Numbered from the stretch's first letter, positions 29,358-37,673 are shown. The stretch is 64,000 nucleotides of DNA from Paenibacillus lupini (GCF_011761355.1 NZ_JAASRW010000005.1:124001-188000), one strand, 5' to 3'. Translations and numbers: made by a program. The notes: a model not told the origin generated them from the letters alone.

Positions 29358-29588
29358 ATGAACAGAAACAACATCCATGAAACCCATCCCGAAAAGGAAC
29401 ATTTGTACAGTAACGATAATTATGTTGATGAGAACCTTCGCTCTATTCAAAATATTGAGGGTGGGGGACCACTAAGAAAAGTCGATCTAAACTCAATGCC
29501 ACGTCCTCTAAGAATTCTCGGTTACCTTTTATTTTCTATTATAGTGTTAATGGGTGCGTCAGTACTCTTAGTTAGTTTTATTCGTTAA
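29358..29588 (+). CDS. Small membrane protein, 76 aa
   Basis: A hydrophilic N-terminal half (NNIHETHPEKEHLYSNDNY) is followed by RPLRILGYLLFSIIVLMGASVLL, one membrane helix at the C-terminus. I chose ATG 29358 because AGAGGGG lies eight bases upstream; ATG 29340 would lie before that site. No family is recognised. It may share a transcript with the lipoprotein 75 bp upstream. A degenerate piece resembling the repeat-family terminator follows at about 29593-29640. Confidence 0.55.
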   Translation: MNRNNIHETHPEKEHLYSNDNYVDENLRSIQNIEGGGPLRKVDLNSMPRPLRILGYLLFSIIVLMGASVLLVSFIR

Positions 29589-29704
29589 CTTTGCTGAACC
29601 ATCTAGGAACGGTACACGATCGGCAGCTTTGTTACTCTAATGAGCAGGATAACGAAAATAACTTCTTTACTTCAGTGAATATTCTAACTACAATTACAGT
29701 AAAT

Positions 29705-29820
29705 ATTTGGTATGTGTGACTGGCGTTAACGTGGAGACCCACGAGGAAGTACATATTGTCATATGCCGAATGCCTGGGCAGAGGTAAGGGAGAGGTATCC
29801 CTTACCTCTGTGTGTTTTAG
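29705..29820 (+). promoter_or_regulatory. ZTP (pfl) riboswitch with intrinsic terminator
   Basis: The conserved aptamer blocks occur in order: GTGTGACTGGCG, ACGTGG-AGA-CCCACG hairpin, GAGGAAGTA, and GCCGAATGCCTGGGCA. The CCTGGGC block is the hallmark of the second ZTP-binding subdomain. A 13-bp terminator stem, CAGAGGTAAGGGA/TCCCTTACCTCTG (29779-29810), starts inside the last block and ends in TGTGTTTT. This is the usual layout, where ZTP binding prevents termination. ZTP signals folate (10-formyl-THF) shortage. The next gene with a good start is NIPSNAP at 29927. Confidence 0.88.
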
Positions 29821-29829
29821 GAGGTAAGC

Positions 29830-29868
29830 ATGATGGTCCAGAGAGAATGCGCTCGATCTGATTTTTAA
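29830..29868 (+). CDS. 12-codon ORF between riboswitch and NIPSNAP gene
   Basis: ATG 29830 follows a near-perfect ribosome site (AGGAGGT, 29819-29825), giving MMVQRECARSDF. It may be a leader peptide, or the surviving start of the gene that the riboswitch once controlled. The match to the ribosome consensus is better than for most genes here, but no biochemical meaning can be read from 12 residues. Confidence 0.3.
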   Translation: MMVQRECARSDF

Positions 29869-29926
29869 AAAGTCGAAATAGATGTGTGCTGGATTACCAA
29901 TCAGATTCATTTAGGGAGGAAATAAC

Positions 29927-30253
29927 ATGCTATACGAGTTGCGAATCTATACGATTTACGAAGGTCGAATGGATGCCATTCAAGACAGATTTAAGGAGCA
30001 TACGTTTGGAATTTTCACAAGACTGGGAATGAAGGTCGTGAATTTCTGGATAGATGCAACAGGCCAAAATAAACTATTTTATGTGATGGAATTTAAGGAT
30101 ATGGCACAGCGTCAAAGGCTATGGGAGCAGTTTAAGAAAGACATCGAATGGATTCAAGTAAAACGCAACTCTGAAGAAAACGGAGGGCTCATAGTCGAAA
30201 AAATTGATGAATATTTTATGAATCAAGCTGAATTTTTCAGATTGGGAAATTGA
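29927..30253 (+). CDS. NIPSNAP-family protein
   Basis: A ferredoxin-like alpha/beta barrel protein of the NIPSNAP family (MLYELRIYTIYEGRMDAIQDRF, then LGMKVVNFWIDATGQNKLFYVMEF), 108 residues and about one domain. Bacterial members are uncharacterised; some sit with catabolic enzymes. GGGAGGAAATAAC precedes the ATG. A ZTP riboswitch lies 106 bp upstream, with only a 12-codon ORF between. A repeat copy with a perfect terminator begins at the base after the stop codon, so the gene is a single transcription unit. Confidence 0.9.
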   Translation: MLYELRIYTIYEGRMDAIQDRFKEHTFGIFTRLGMKVVNFWIDATGQNKLFYVMEFKDMAQRQRLWEQFKKDIEWIQVKRNSEENGGLIVEKIDEYFMNQAEFFRLGN

Positions 30254-30340
30254 AATAACGGGGAGTTGAGAACAACAAAATGGCAACTGATCTAGATGAT
30301 CAGTTGCCATTTTTGTTGAAGTAAAGGGCAGTTTAGCGTG
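30254..30340 (+). repeat. 3'-end hairpin repeat, copy 6 (full length)
   Basis: It begins at the first base after the NIPSNAP stop and carries ATAACGGGGAGTTGAGAAC, a perfect terminator hairpin and GTAAAGGGCAGTTTAGCGTG. The last block matches copy 2 (27011-27033) with one change. Confidence 0.8.
30277..30314 (+). terminator. Perfect terminator inside repeat copy 6
   Basis: AAAATGGCAACTGATC (30277-30292) pairs perfectly with GATCAGTTGCCATTTT (30298-30313) around TAGAT. The T-rich right arm acts as the U-tract. It ends the NIPSNAP transcript. Confidence 0.92.
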
Positions 30341-30491
30341 ATTATAAGTATTCTTTACGCCCCAAAATATGGGGTTTAATGGTAAACTCAAAGTATTATC
30401 TATAGCTTGGTTGAGGGAGTGATCTGCGTGGAATTACATAGCGGAGCATGTAATAAATAATTATTCTACTTAGAAAGGACAACACTTTTCG

Positions 30492-31373
30492 ATGATAATA
30501 CATAGTTATGACTACAAAAACCATGACAAGTACCGAGCAAGCTTCAATCGACTTTCCAAACTAGTATTTGGGATTGACTTTGAATCATGGTACCAAAAGG
30601 GAGCCTGGGGCGAACGCTATATTTGCCATTCAATTGTTGAAGATGACCAAATAATCGCGAATGTTTCGGTAAGTAAAATGGATTTGCTTATTAATGGTGA
30701 AAGCAAAAGAGCAATACAAATTGGAACGGTAATGACTCATCCCGAGCATCGGGGTAAGGGTTTGTCCAGACAACTGATGGAGTATGTATTGGAAACCTAC
30801 GAAGGCACATGTGATTTGCTTTTCTTATTTGCGAACAGCACCGTGCTCGAATTTTACCCCAAGTTTGGATTTACGGTATTACCTGAACATCAATTTTATT
30901 TAAACTTAGCTGTTCAGCCCGCAGGTGAACCAACTTTACTGGAAAAACTGGATGTTTTGAAGGAAGAGCATTGGGATTTAATTAAACAAATGCTTTCTTC
31001 CCGTAGACCCATTTCAAAACATGTTGGTGTCACAAACAGCGAAGGTTTATTTCAATTTTATGCTTTGAACATCTTCCACGAATGCCTATATTACTCGCGA
31101 ACTGACGATGCCATTATCGTTTTCGAGCATGAAGGCGATTTGCTGCATTTGTATGAGGTGATCAGCGACAAACAGGTGAACATGGAAACGTTGGTCTCGC
31201 GAATTACTACGAAACGAACAAAGAAAGTACGGTTTCACTTCAGACCTGATCAACTCCTCAACAAAGCTTATGTAGAACCCTATGGTGAGAATGAAGATGT
31301 CTTGTTTATTAGACCGCTTTCTGATTTGGGAAAGCTACCCGTGTTTTGTATACCTACGCTGGCTCATGCTTAG
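30492..31373 (+). CDS. GNAT-family N-acetyltransferase (Eis-like)
   Basis: The acetyl-CoA binding motif A is clear (IGTVMTHPEHRGKGLSRQLMEYVL, near residues 77-100), with a following FYPKFGFTVL segment. The C-terminal half (about 150-293) is a second domain like that of enhanced-intracellular-survival-type acetyltransferases, shorter than full Eis. The substrate is unknown. A candidate ribosome site, AGAAAGGAC, lies 11 bases before ATG 30492. The upstream 30341-30491 interval holds a small CCCCA/TGGGG hairpin and no gene. Confidence 0.85.
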   Translation: MIIHSYDYKNHDKYRASFNRLSKLVFGIDFESWYQKGAWGERYICHSIVEDDQIIANVSVSKMDLLINGESKRAIQIGTVMTHPEHRGKGLSRQLMEYVLETYEGTCDLLFLFANSTVLEFYPKFGFTVLPEHQFYLNLAVQPAGEPTLLEKLDVLKEEHWDLIKQMLSSRRPISKHVGVTNSEGLFQFYALNIFHECLYYSRTDDAIIVFEHEGDLLHLYEVISDKQVNMETLVSRITTKRTKKVRFHFRPDQLLNKAYVEPYGENEDVLFIRPLSDLGKLPVFCIPTLAHA

Positions 31374-31689
31374 CGGCTAAGTTAACGATTCCGGTCGTTA
31401 AACAATACGAGATCTAAGACAGGGCCATCATCCTGCAAAGGATGGCGCTATAACTTGCCGTAATAAACAGCGCAGAGAACCGTATTATAAGTAAACGTCA
31501 CGCTAATAGGAGACTTTAATTAAACAAAATTAGGTAAACTGCCTACATTACTGAATCAAATGATAATGATGGAGTTGCTTTAGCACTTGAGAAATTTGTA
31601 CTCTGAATGCTGTAATCAAACATCTAAATGACCGTTAGGAAGTGATAAATTGATTGTATTGATGGAGAAAATTATGGAAGAGGGATTAG

Positions 31690-31947
31690 ATGTATTTATC
31701 CGTAGAAGGAATATACTATCTCAATCACTTTTTTGTCTTGAGGAAATATCGTAGGAATAATATTGGCAAGCAAGCTGCAATAAAGGCATTTAAATTATAT
31801 ATGGGAAAATGGAGAGTGAGTGAATTCGATTGGAATACTCCAGCACAAATCTTTTGGAGAAAAATTATTAAGGAGTATACAAACGGTCAATACAATGAGA
31901 TCAGGAGAATTGATAACAAAGGTCCAGCACAAGAGTTTACAATGTGA
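31690..31947 (+). pseudogene. C-terminal half of a GNAT acetyltransferase
   Basis: The 85 residues start in the middle of a GNAT domain: FFVLRKYRRNNIGKQAAIKAF is motif A with its Q/RxxGxG/A-type loop, followed by WNTPAQIFWRKIIKEYTNG, motif B. Normal relatives have about 70-80 more residues at the N-terminus. Bases 31374-31689 carry no open frame joining it, so the gene is truncated. A weak hairpin (CCATC-CCT/AGGATGG) lies at 31426-31450. Confidence 0.6.
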
Positions 31948-31985
31948 ATTAGATTAATGTTACACAAATGATAGTGTTAGGGATT

Positions 31986-32047
31986 GAACTAACTGGGGAG
32001 TTGAGAACAGCACAATTGCAGCTGATCCAGATGATACTTTATTTTCG
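31986..32047 (+). repeat. 3'-end hairpin repeat, copy 7
   Basis: AACTAACTGGGGAGTTGAG is followed by AACAGCACAATTGCAGCTG and ATCCAGATGATAC, closely matching copies 1 and 6. The right arm of the terminator is lost. It begins 39 bp after the GNAT remnant and runs into the 3' end of the minus-strand small gene. Confidence 0.7.
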
Positions 32048-32161
32048 TTTAATCAATCTTTCAATAATAACGATTATGGCAAGTCCAATAAAAACCAACG
32101 CTACAACCCTTCCATCCATACCTGTTGCATTAGCTATTCCACCTGGAATTATATACAACAC
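32039..32161 (-). CDS. Small membrane protein, 40 aa
   Basis: A GTG start at 32161 follows AGAAGGTGAT on the minus strand. The peptide begins MLYIIPGGIANATGMDGRVV, followed by ALVFIGLAIIVIIERLIKRK, one membrane helix with a basic end. Its stop codon lies inside repeat copy 7. I know no family, but the ribosome site, helix and positive-inside charge make a coding role likely. A plus-strand frame over the same bases looks like its shadow. Confidence 0.5.
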   Translation of the reverse strand: MLYIIPGGIANATGMDGRVVALVFIGLAIIVIIERLIKRK

Positions 32162-32256
32162 TTAAATCACCTTCTAAATTGAATAGTTAATCTATTTACA
32201 ATCTATGCGGTTATTGGTTGTAGTCATTACACTACCGGGAAGCTCATTTAAACACT

Positions 32257-32673
32257 ATGGTAGCTGGTAGAGAATTCGCTGTCGTTTATTTATGCGCCAT
32301 GTGGATAATATTCGTTAGCTTGAAGTTCCACAAAAAAGCAGGAAATCCATTAGGGAGGCGAAGTTGCATAGAACCGAACTTGGAGAAAAAACTGCAAGAG
32401 ATCTGTACTGACATTGTTGTTTCATTAAGGGGAAACCAGGCAGGGAATGGGAATGCGGTGATCGACCGCAATCTCATTGAGCTCCTATATTCTACCTTGG
32501 ATGCCTACAAGGAATGCATTCAACAAGAAACGGTTGTCTCAAGAGAATTGATCTTCTCCCTCTTTTACACCAGTAGCCGGTTCTACATTCAGAGTAAATA
32601 TTCGAACAACGCTGCTGATCTTTTGAAGGAGTTTGAGCGCTTAAATGGGAGATTGCTTCTATTCTTGAAGTGA
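32257..32673 (+). CDS. Conserved hypothetical helical protein
   Basis: The C-terminal 100 residues are helical and protein-like (LEKKLQEICTDIVVSLRGNQ, IDRNLIELLYSTLDAYKEC, FYTSSRFYIQSKYSNNAADLL). The start is uncertain. The only good ribosome site, GGGAGG (32352-32357), points to an in-frame ATA at 32368 (protein I-E-P-N-L-E-K-K), where ATG would be expected. ATG 32257 and TTG 32380 lack sites. The gene may have lost its start codon by one G-to-A change. Function unknown. Confidence 0.5.
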   Translation: MVAGREFAVVYLCAMWIIFVSLKFHKKAGNPLGRRSCIEPNLEKKLQEICTDIVVSLRGNQAGNGNAVIDRNLIELLYSTLDAYKECIQQETVVSRELIFSLFYTSSRFYIQSKYSNNAADLLKEFERLNGRLLLFLK

Positions 32674-32723
32674 AAAGAATTTCATCACAACTTGTAAACT
32701 AACAAGTACACTCGGTTCATTGA

Positions 32724-32790
32724 GCTAAACGGTGAACTATAGTTCAAAATACACATAAGCAACCTAACAGGAGCGCGGTTGCCTGCTAGT
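32724..32790 (+). repeat. 3'-end hairpin repeat, copy 8
   Basis: CTAAAC and CTATAG arms around GGTGAA are followed by a GCAACC/GGTTGC hairpin (32759-32782). It starts 51 bp after the preceding stop codon. Confidence 0.6.
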
Positions 32791-32871
32791 GGACCGATTT
32801 TTCTCTTGTTTAAGCCTGGATCGAGGTGTATAATCCGTTCAGACATCGGAGAGAAAAGTGGGGAATTGATT

Positions 32872-33750
32872 ATGAACAACGGGTTGGTCAACGCCATTAT
32901 TGCGTATATCATGTGGGGGGTTCTCCCACTATATTGGAAGCTGTTCAACGACGTGCCGGCAGGAGAGATTTTATCGCACCGGGTCGTCTGGTCGTTTGTC
33001 TTCATGGGTATACTTGTTGCCGTCCAGCGCCGATGGAGCGACATGAAGCGGATTGCGGCTAGCCGCACGATCCTGCTGCCACTCGCCGCCAGCGGACTGC
33101 TGATCGCGGCGAATTGGCTCATCTTCATCTGGGCGGTGAATAATGGCCATATTGTAGAGACAAGTCTAGGCTATTATTTGAACCCGTTGCTGAACGTGCT
33201 GCTGGCGGTCGTCTTCCTTCGCGAGAAGCCAAACCGTGGCCAATGGCTCGCGATTGCCATCGCTGGGTCTGCAGTGCTCATCATCGCTATCGATTACGGG
33301 CGGTTCCCATGGGTCGCGATCTCGCTGGCCGCGTCGTTCGGCTTGTACGGCTTCGCGAAGAAAAAAATCGTGCAAGACGCTTCTGTAGGCTTGCTGTCGG
33401 AGACGGCTGTCGTCCTGCCCATCGCAATCGGCTACTGGATTTACTTGGCCGCCGCGGGAAAGACGACGGCATGGACGCTGCCCGCGTCCACGTTCGTCGA
33501 ACTGCTTCTGTCAGGCGTGGTTACGGCGTTGCCGCTGCTCTTCTTTGCGCGGGCTGCCGCCCGGATGGCGCTGTCCGCACTTGGATTCGTACAATACATT
33601 GGGCCGACGATTATGTTGCTATTGAGCATATTCGTATTTAAGGAATTGGTCTCCCCGGTGCTGCTCGTCGGCTTCGCGCTCATCTGGACATCGCTAATCG
33701 TATACGCTGTTGCATCAGTTCGCGGCACGAGACTCGCCAAGGCGAGTTGA
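32872..33750 (+). CDS. rarD: EamA-family transporter RarD
   Basis: Ten-helix drug/metabolite-type permease of the RarD group, with an early conserved block AYIMWGVLPLYWKLF and SHRVVWSF, and later GYYLNPLLNVLLAVVFLRE and LGFVQYIGPTIMLLLSIFVF. The physiological substrate is unknown. I chose ATG 32872, because the frame to its left (from 32779) runs into a repeat copy and lacks a ribosome site, whereas GTGGGGA precedes 32872. GC content is higher than the surrounding AT-rich genes. Confidence 0.92.
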   Translation: MNNGLVNAIIAYIMWGVLPLYWKLFNDVPAGEILSHRVVWSFVFMGILVAVQRRWSDMKRIAASRTILLPLAASGLLIAANWLIFIWAVNNGHIVETSLGYYLNPLLNVLLAVVFLREKPNRGQWLAIAIAGSAVLIIAIDYGRFPWVAISLAASFGLYGFAKKKIVQDASVGLLSETAVVLPIAIGYWIYLAAAGKTTAWTLPASTFVELLLSGVVTALPLLFFARAAARMALSALGFVQYIGPTIMLLLSIFVFKELVSPVLLVGFALIWTSLIVYAVASVRGTRLAKAS

Positions 33751-33778
33751 CGGCAAAGGCGCTCAGGCATCGACATAT

Positions 33779-33815
33779 AGCTATTTTCGCCCGTCTGGGC
33801 GGAAATAGCTATTGT
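33779..33815 (+). terminator. Terminator-like hairpin of rarD
   Basis: ATAGCTATTTTCGCCC pairs with GGGCGGAAATAGCTAT around GTCT (one G-T). It lies 28 bp after rarD. No T-run follows. Confidence 0.6.
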
Positions 33816-33894
33816 GAAGTTGTGGGTGTTATGTCGCTAGCCCGAACACACTACGTTGGTTATGCGACTATTTTTATATTCAGTTGGGGATTAC

Positions 33895-33956
33895 GCTAAC
33901 TGGGAACATTGGCACAATAAGAACAGCAGCCGGTCAATTCTGACCGGCTGCTCCTG
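33895..33956 (+). repeat. 3'-end hairpin repeat, copy 9, with terminator
   Basis: CTAACTGGGAACATTGG is a slightly decayed left hairpin. It is followed by a perfect 11-bp terminator stem, GCAGCCGGTCA/TGACCGGCTGC (33926-33951) around ATTC, then TCCTGTTT. Confidence 0.75.
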
Positions 33957-34065
33957 TTTCTCATGATCTGGAGTGCAAGTTGGGCATGTATTACAAGTTA
34001 AATATCAAGTAATGGGATGGATACTGCGATTGCATCAGACCGGAGATTTTCTTTGTAAAATAGAA

Positions 34066-34113
34066 GGAGACCCTTCCGGTTGGATATTGTCCAACCGGAA
34101 GGGTCCGCATTTT
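34066..34113. terminator. Bidirectional terminator, 3' of the SLH protein gene
   Basis: ACCCTTCCGGTTGGA pairs perfectly with TCCAACCGGAAGGGT around a five-base loop. A T-run follows on the plus strand (GCATTTTTC) and a TTCTATTTT stretch on the minus strand. It lies 13 bp beyond the minus-strand stop codon. Confidence 0.88.
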
Positions 34114-34126
34114 TCTGTTTACGCTT

Positions 34127-37100
34127 TTACTTAGCCAGATATTCGACGAACCTTACAAAGATAGTGGCTACTTCGGCGCGGGTGCCGGTGGCTTTAGGGT
34201 CAAAGAGGTTGTCCGGCTTGCCTAATACAATGCCCATGCCCCGCAGTGCCTGAACGGCCTCCAACGCCCATGAGCTGATCTCACTCTCGTCCGCGAAGGA
34301 CTTAGATTGACTTTCAGGTATCTCATAGCCCTTGTACTTCATGTAGTTGTACAGTATCACCAGCATCTGCTCGCGCGTCATCGGTGAATTGGGGTCAAAC
34401 AGGTCTGCGTTTATACCGTTGACTATGCCGCTTTCGGCTGCCCACTCGACTGCCGCCGTGTACCACTGCCCGTCCGTCACGTCGCTAAAGCGGGAACTCG
34501 TATAACCAGAGCGGTTTACGTTCTCAAGATTGGCCAGTACCTGAACGAACATCGCGCGCGTCATTGAGGTGCCCGGTGAGAACGTCGTGGACGTCGTGCC
34601 ATTGAAAAGACCGTATGAGTAGGCGAAGTTTACGTAGCTGTAGAACCAGTCGTCCATGTTGACATCCCTGAAAGGATTGCCCGACATCACGAGGAAGCCC
34701 AGCGGGGTATCGTCATCGAACACAAGCTCCGTACCCTCATGGATATTCAGCGTCATGCTGCTGCCGGGTAGTGCCACTTCGGCGCTCTTGCCCGCCGGGA
34801 TGGTAACCTTATCGTTTGAGTCTATAGTTGTGCCTGCGGGTACCTTAATCTTGGTCCCACCCTTGGTCGCAATCTCGCCGCCGCCGGGTAGGGTGGTGTT
34901 GCCGTTTTTGTCTGTGACCGCGGGCTTATCCTTAGGTGTATTCACAGTGTAGTTCGACTTCAATCCCGCGTCTGTCCCGGTGCCCGTATTTCCGCTGTTG
35001 CCACCAGAAGGATTGGGCACAGTGGGAGTTGTCGGCTTCGTCGGCGTAGCCGTTGCACTGAGCTCCGCGCCTTCGCCCTTCGCATTTACCGCAACGATCT
35101 TGAAGGTGTAGCCTTGGTTGTTTGTCAAGCCAGTGAAGGTATATTTGGTCTCCGCCGCACCCAGTGTGACTAGCGTCACGCTGCCGTACCAGACCTTGTA
35201 ACCCGATATCGCACTGCCACCGTCGTCAGCCGGAGCAGTCCAGCTCAATGTGACCTGACCGTCGCCCGCCGTTGCCTTGAAGTCGCCCGGAGCACCGGGC
35301 CCGTCCGTTTTTCTCTGCGCGAACATCCAATCAAAGACGTCGGTGTAGTCATTGCTCCAAGCCGGCAAGTTAGAGGACTGCGCCGTGGGAGCTATGCTCC
35401 AAGTCCCCATCGTAATCTGGTTGTAAAGAACCGCAGCTTCAACCTCGTGCGCTATATAATCAGGCAGGGCAGGTGTGTTGTCCGGATTCGGCCTCTGACT
35501 CGGCTGATCAAATTGATTGTAGGGCCATGTAAGAGCCTCATTGCTCTCAAAGCGGGAAGCTCTCGCGTTGGTCATTTTCGGCATATTGGTGTTTATGAAG
35601 GTAGCGAGGTTAGTCTGGTATATTCCAACGTTATTCGCATTGATAAACATCCAATAGGCCAGTTTGGCGTGAGCGTCGTTGGTGCTCGCGTTCGGTGATC
35701 CGTTTACCGGAGACATAGGTGCGGCGGCCGCGAAGAAGCCGGGGTAGTCGTTAACTAAGCTGTTCGTATACAGGCCGCCCCACGAGAAGCCCGCCACGTA
35801 AATACGGTTAGGGTCTACTGCGCCGCTGGCAACCAGGTCGTCTATAACCTTCTTAACATTGGCTGTAGAGGGAGTAGATGTGCCATTATAGGAAATATTC
35901 AGTATATGGCTGGCGTATTTCTCGGGATATTCCTCCATTTTTTTCATTAGAGCGACCGAGCCGTTGGCGGATTTCATGGCTGCTTTTTGGTCTGTTTCTG
36001 CGTTTGTGCCGCCGCGTGACCTGCCGTGGGTATAGACATACAGCGGCAATCGTTGCACCACTTTACCGTTGCCATCCTTGTGAAGGTAGAGCGCGCGATT
36101 GACCGAATCGCCCGTAGGTGTTGTAAACTTGTCAAGGATCGGATTCACAACTTTGTCCTGTTCAAAAACCACGTTGCGAAGCGAACTCCCATCTGTTAGT
36201 TGGATCTCGTCGTTCTGGACGATGTTGTAAACTTGCTTTGTCGAGTTACTGTTGCCATCCAGCGTTATATTGCCGCCGCTCTCTGAATAAAACTCAAACT
36301 CAACTACGATGTAACGGCCGCTTGCCAGTCCTTCCTGATAATCCGGTGAATGGCTTACCGTCCCTAGATAGCCGCGTACCTTTGGTTCGTTGTTGGCGTA
36401 TACCCTTGTGATCTTGCGCGTACCTTCAAAGGTCACCGAGTCGCCGCTGAGGGTCGTGTTCCTAGCTGAGACGATAAACAAGCCCGGTTTAAGCGCGGAG
36501 CCTAACGCCGACTTCCCATCGCCTAAGTCAATGATGACGGCCGTCGTGTACTCGCCACGGGCGAAGTTGTCATTCCATACGATAAAGGGAAGCTGCTTCG
36601 CGTTCGGATCGTTTTTGAATGTCACGTGAATGGTATGGTCAGCCTCAACATTTAAAAAGGTATAAGTGCCAGCAATTAGAGTCACGGCCTCGCCGTCTAC
36701 CGTTACGGTATCCACAATTTTTCCGTGATTGGGGGTAAACGTAAATTGTTTGCTTGAGCCCTTAGCAAGTCTCAGAACATCGCCGGGTGGGTCCGGCGTT
36801 ATTGTACCGCCCGGTCCCGCCGTTGCGGTGATTGAGAATCTGGTGTCCGCTTCATTGGCTGAAGTAAGCTGCAGGCTGTCTGTAAATGAAGCATCGCTGG
36901 AATAACCCGCGTCCGGAACTCCGAAAGAGGATACGACTTCATAGCGGTCACCGCCCTTTTCCGTCGAGTTATTGATATAAACCTCAAAGGTAAGCTTGCC
37001 TTCCTGTAAGGTCAAGGTTCCTTTGGGTATTCTCATCTCCACGATATATCCTGTATCCGTGATCTGGGTCCACGCAGCTCTGCCAGGAGCGGACTGCCCT

Positions 37101-37561
37101 GAAAACACGCCCGTCGCGCTGACACGCCATTGGTTTGAGCCTCCGGATCCGTTGCCGACATAAAACTCCAGGCTATCGTACTGGTAATCTCCGCCGGCTC
37201 CCTTATATAGATTGCTGTCCTCCACAACTACGCGGGCATACAGGTAGTCGTGGTCCCAAAGGATTCTGGCTATGCCCGTGGCATGAGGTCTGGGGTCGCC
37301 GGGCACAGTGCTTTTGTTGATGAGATGCTCCATTGTCAGGGCCCACAGTGGGTCGTCTGACCCGAGTTCGGGAGTTCCGAAAATGGCGGTCGGCGTTTCA
37401 TTCGTCTGCAAGCTTGTAAGAGTTGTAGAACTGATGTCGCCATCAAGTGCTTCTGCGTACTTGATGTTGTCAGTGGCTGCGGCAAAGCTGGCAGGGATTA
37501 GCGACGCCACCATTACCAAGCAACAGAGGAACGCGAGCATTCTGCCAAATCGTTTTGACAT
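34127..37561 (-). CDS. Secreted cell-surface protein: CBM9-like, alpha/beta hydrolase, FN3, SLH
   Basis: Residues 1-28 are a signal peptide ending SFAAA. Residues 40-235 resemble a family 9 carbohydrate-binding module (DPLWALTMEHLIN, DHDYLYARVVVEDSN). Residues 500-740 form an esterase/PHB-depolymerase-like domain with the nucleophile elbow GFSWGG near 590. A fibronectin III domain spans about 755-840, and three SLH repeats span 965-1144 (DVNMDDWFYSYVNFAYSYGL and two more), which tether it to the cell wall. It probably binds and deacylates a polysaccharide; the substrate is unknown. It is monocistronic, with a terminator beyond the stop. Confidence 0.88.
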   Translation of the reverse strand: MSKRFGRMLAFLCCLVMVASLIPASFAAATDNIKYAEALDGDISSTTLTSLQTNETPTAIFGTPELGSDDPLWALTMEHLINKSTVPGDPRPHATGIARILWDHDYLYARVVVEDSNLYKGAGGDYQYDSLEFYVGNGSGGSNQWRVSATGVFSGQSAPGRAAWTQITDTGYIVEMRIPKGTLTLQEGKLTFEVYINNSTEKGGDRYEVVSSFGVPDAGYSSDASFTDSLQLTSANEADTRFSITATAGPGGTITPDPPGDVLRLAKGSSKQFTFTPNHGKIVDTVTVDGEAVTLIAGTYTFLNVEADHTIHVTFKNDPNAKQLPFIVWNDNFARGEYTTAVIIDLGDGKSALGSALKPGLFIVSARNTTLSGDSVTFEGTRKITRVYANNEPKVRGYLGTVSHSPDYQEGLASGRYIVVEFEFYSESGGNITLDGNSNSTKQVYNIVQNDEIQLTDGSSLRNVVFEQDKVVNPILDKFTTPTGDSVNRALYLHKDGNGKVVQRLPLYVYTHGRSRGGTNAETDQKAAMKSANGSVALMKKMEEYPEKYASHILNISYNGTSTPSTANVKKVIDDLVASGAVDPNRIYVAGFSWGGLYTNSLVNDYPGFFAAAAPMSPVNGSPNASTNDAHAKLAYWMFINANNVGIYQTNLATFINTNMPKMTNARASRFESNEALTWPYNQFDQPSQRPNPDNTPALPDYIAHEVEAAVLYNQITMGTWSIAPTAQSSNLPAWSNDYTDVFDWMFAQRKTDGPGAPGDFKATAGDGQVTLSWTAPADDGGSAISGYKVWYGSVTLVTLGAAETKYTFTGLTNNQGYTFKIVAVNAKGEGAELSATATPTKPTTPTVPNPSGGNSGNTGTGTDAGLKSNYTVNTPKDKPAVTDKNGNTTLPGGGEIATKGGTKIKVPAGTTIDSNDKVTIPAGKSAEVALPGSSMTLNIHEGTELVFDDDTPLGFLVMSGNPFRDVNMDDWFYSYVNFAYSYGLFNGTTSTTFSPGTSMTRAMFVQVLANLENVNRSGYTSSRFSDVTDGQWYTAAVEWAAESGIVNGINADLFDPNSPMTREQMLVILYNYMKYKGYEIPESQSKSFADESEISSWALEAVQALRGMGIVLGKPDNLFDPKATGTRAEVATIFVRFVEYLAK

Positions 37562-37673
37562 AAATGAAAATCCTCCTTATTTTTCGATCCGGTGCGCCCA
37601 CGGCTTACCCGCATCGTATTCGGACACATTGTCAGTTTGACAAACGCCCAACTATATGATGTGGTATTTTTAC

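Noticed and set aside
31968-32165. A 65-codon plus-strand frame
   Set aside because: It covers repeat copy 7 and the reverse of the better-supported 40-aa membrane protein gene.
26942-33956. The hairpin repeats read as a CRISPR array or an insertion sequence
   Set aside because: Copies are not evenly spaced with unique spacers, no cas genes exist, and there is no transposase or target-site duplication. A short dispersed 3'-end element fits better.
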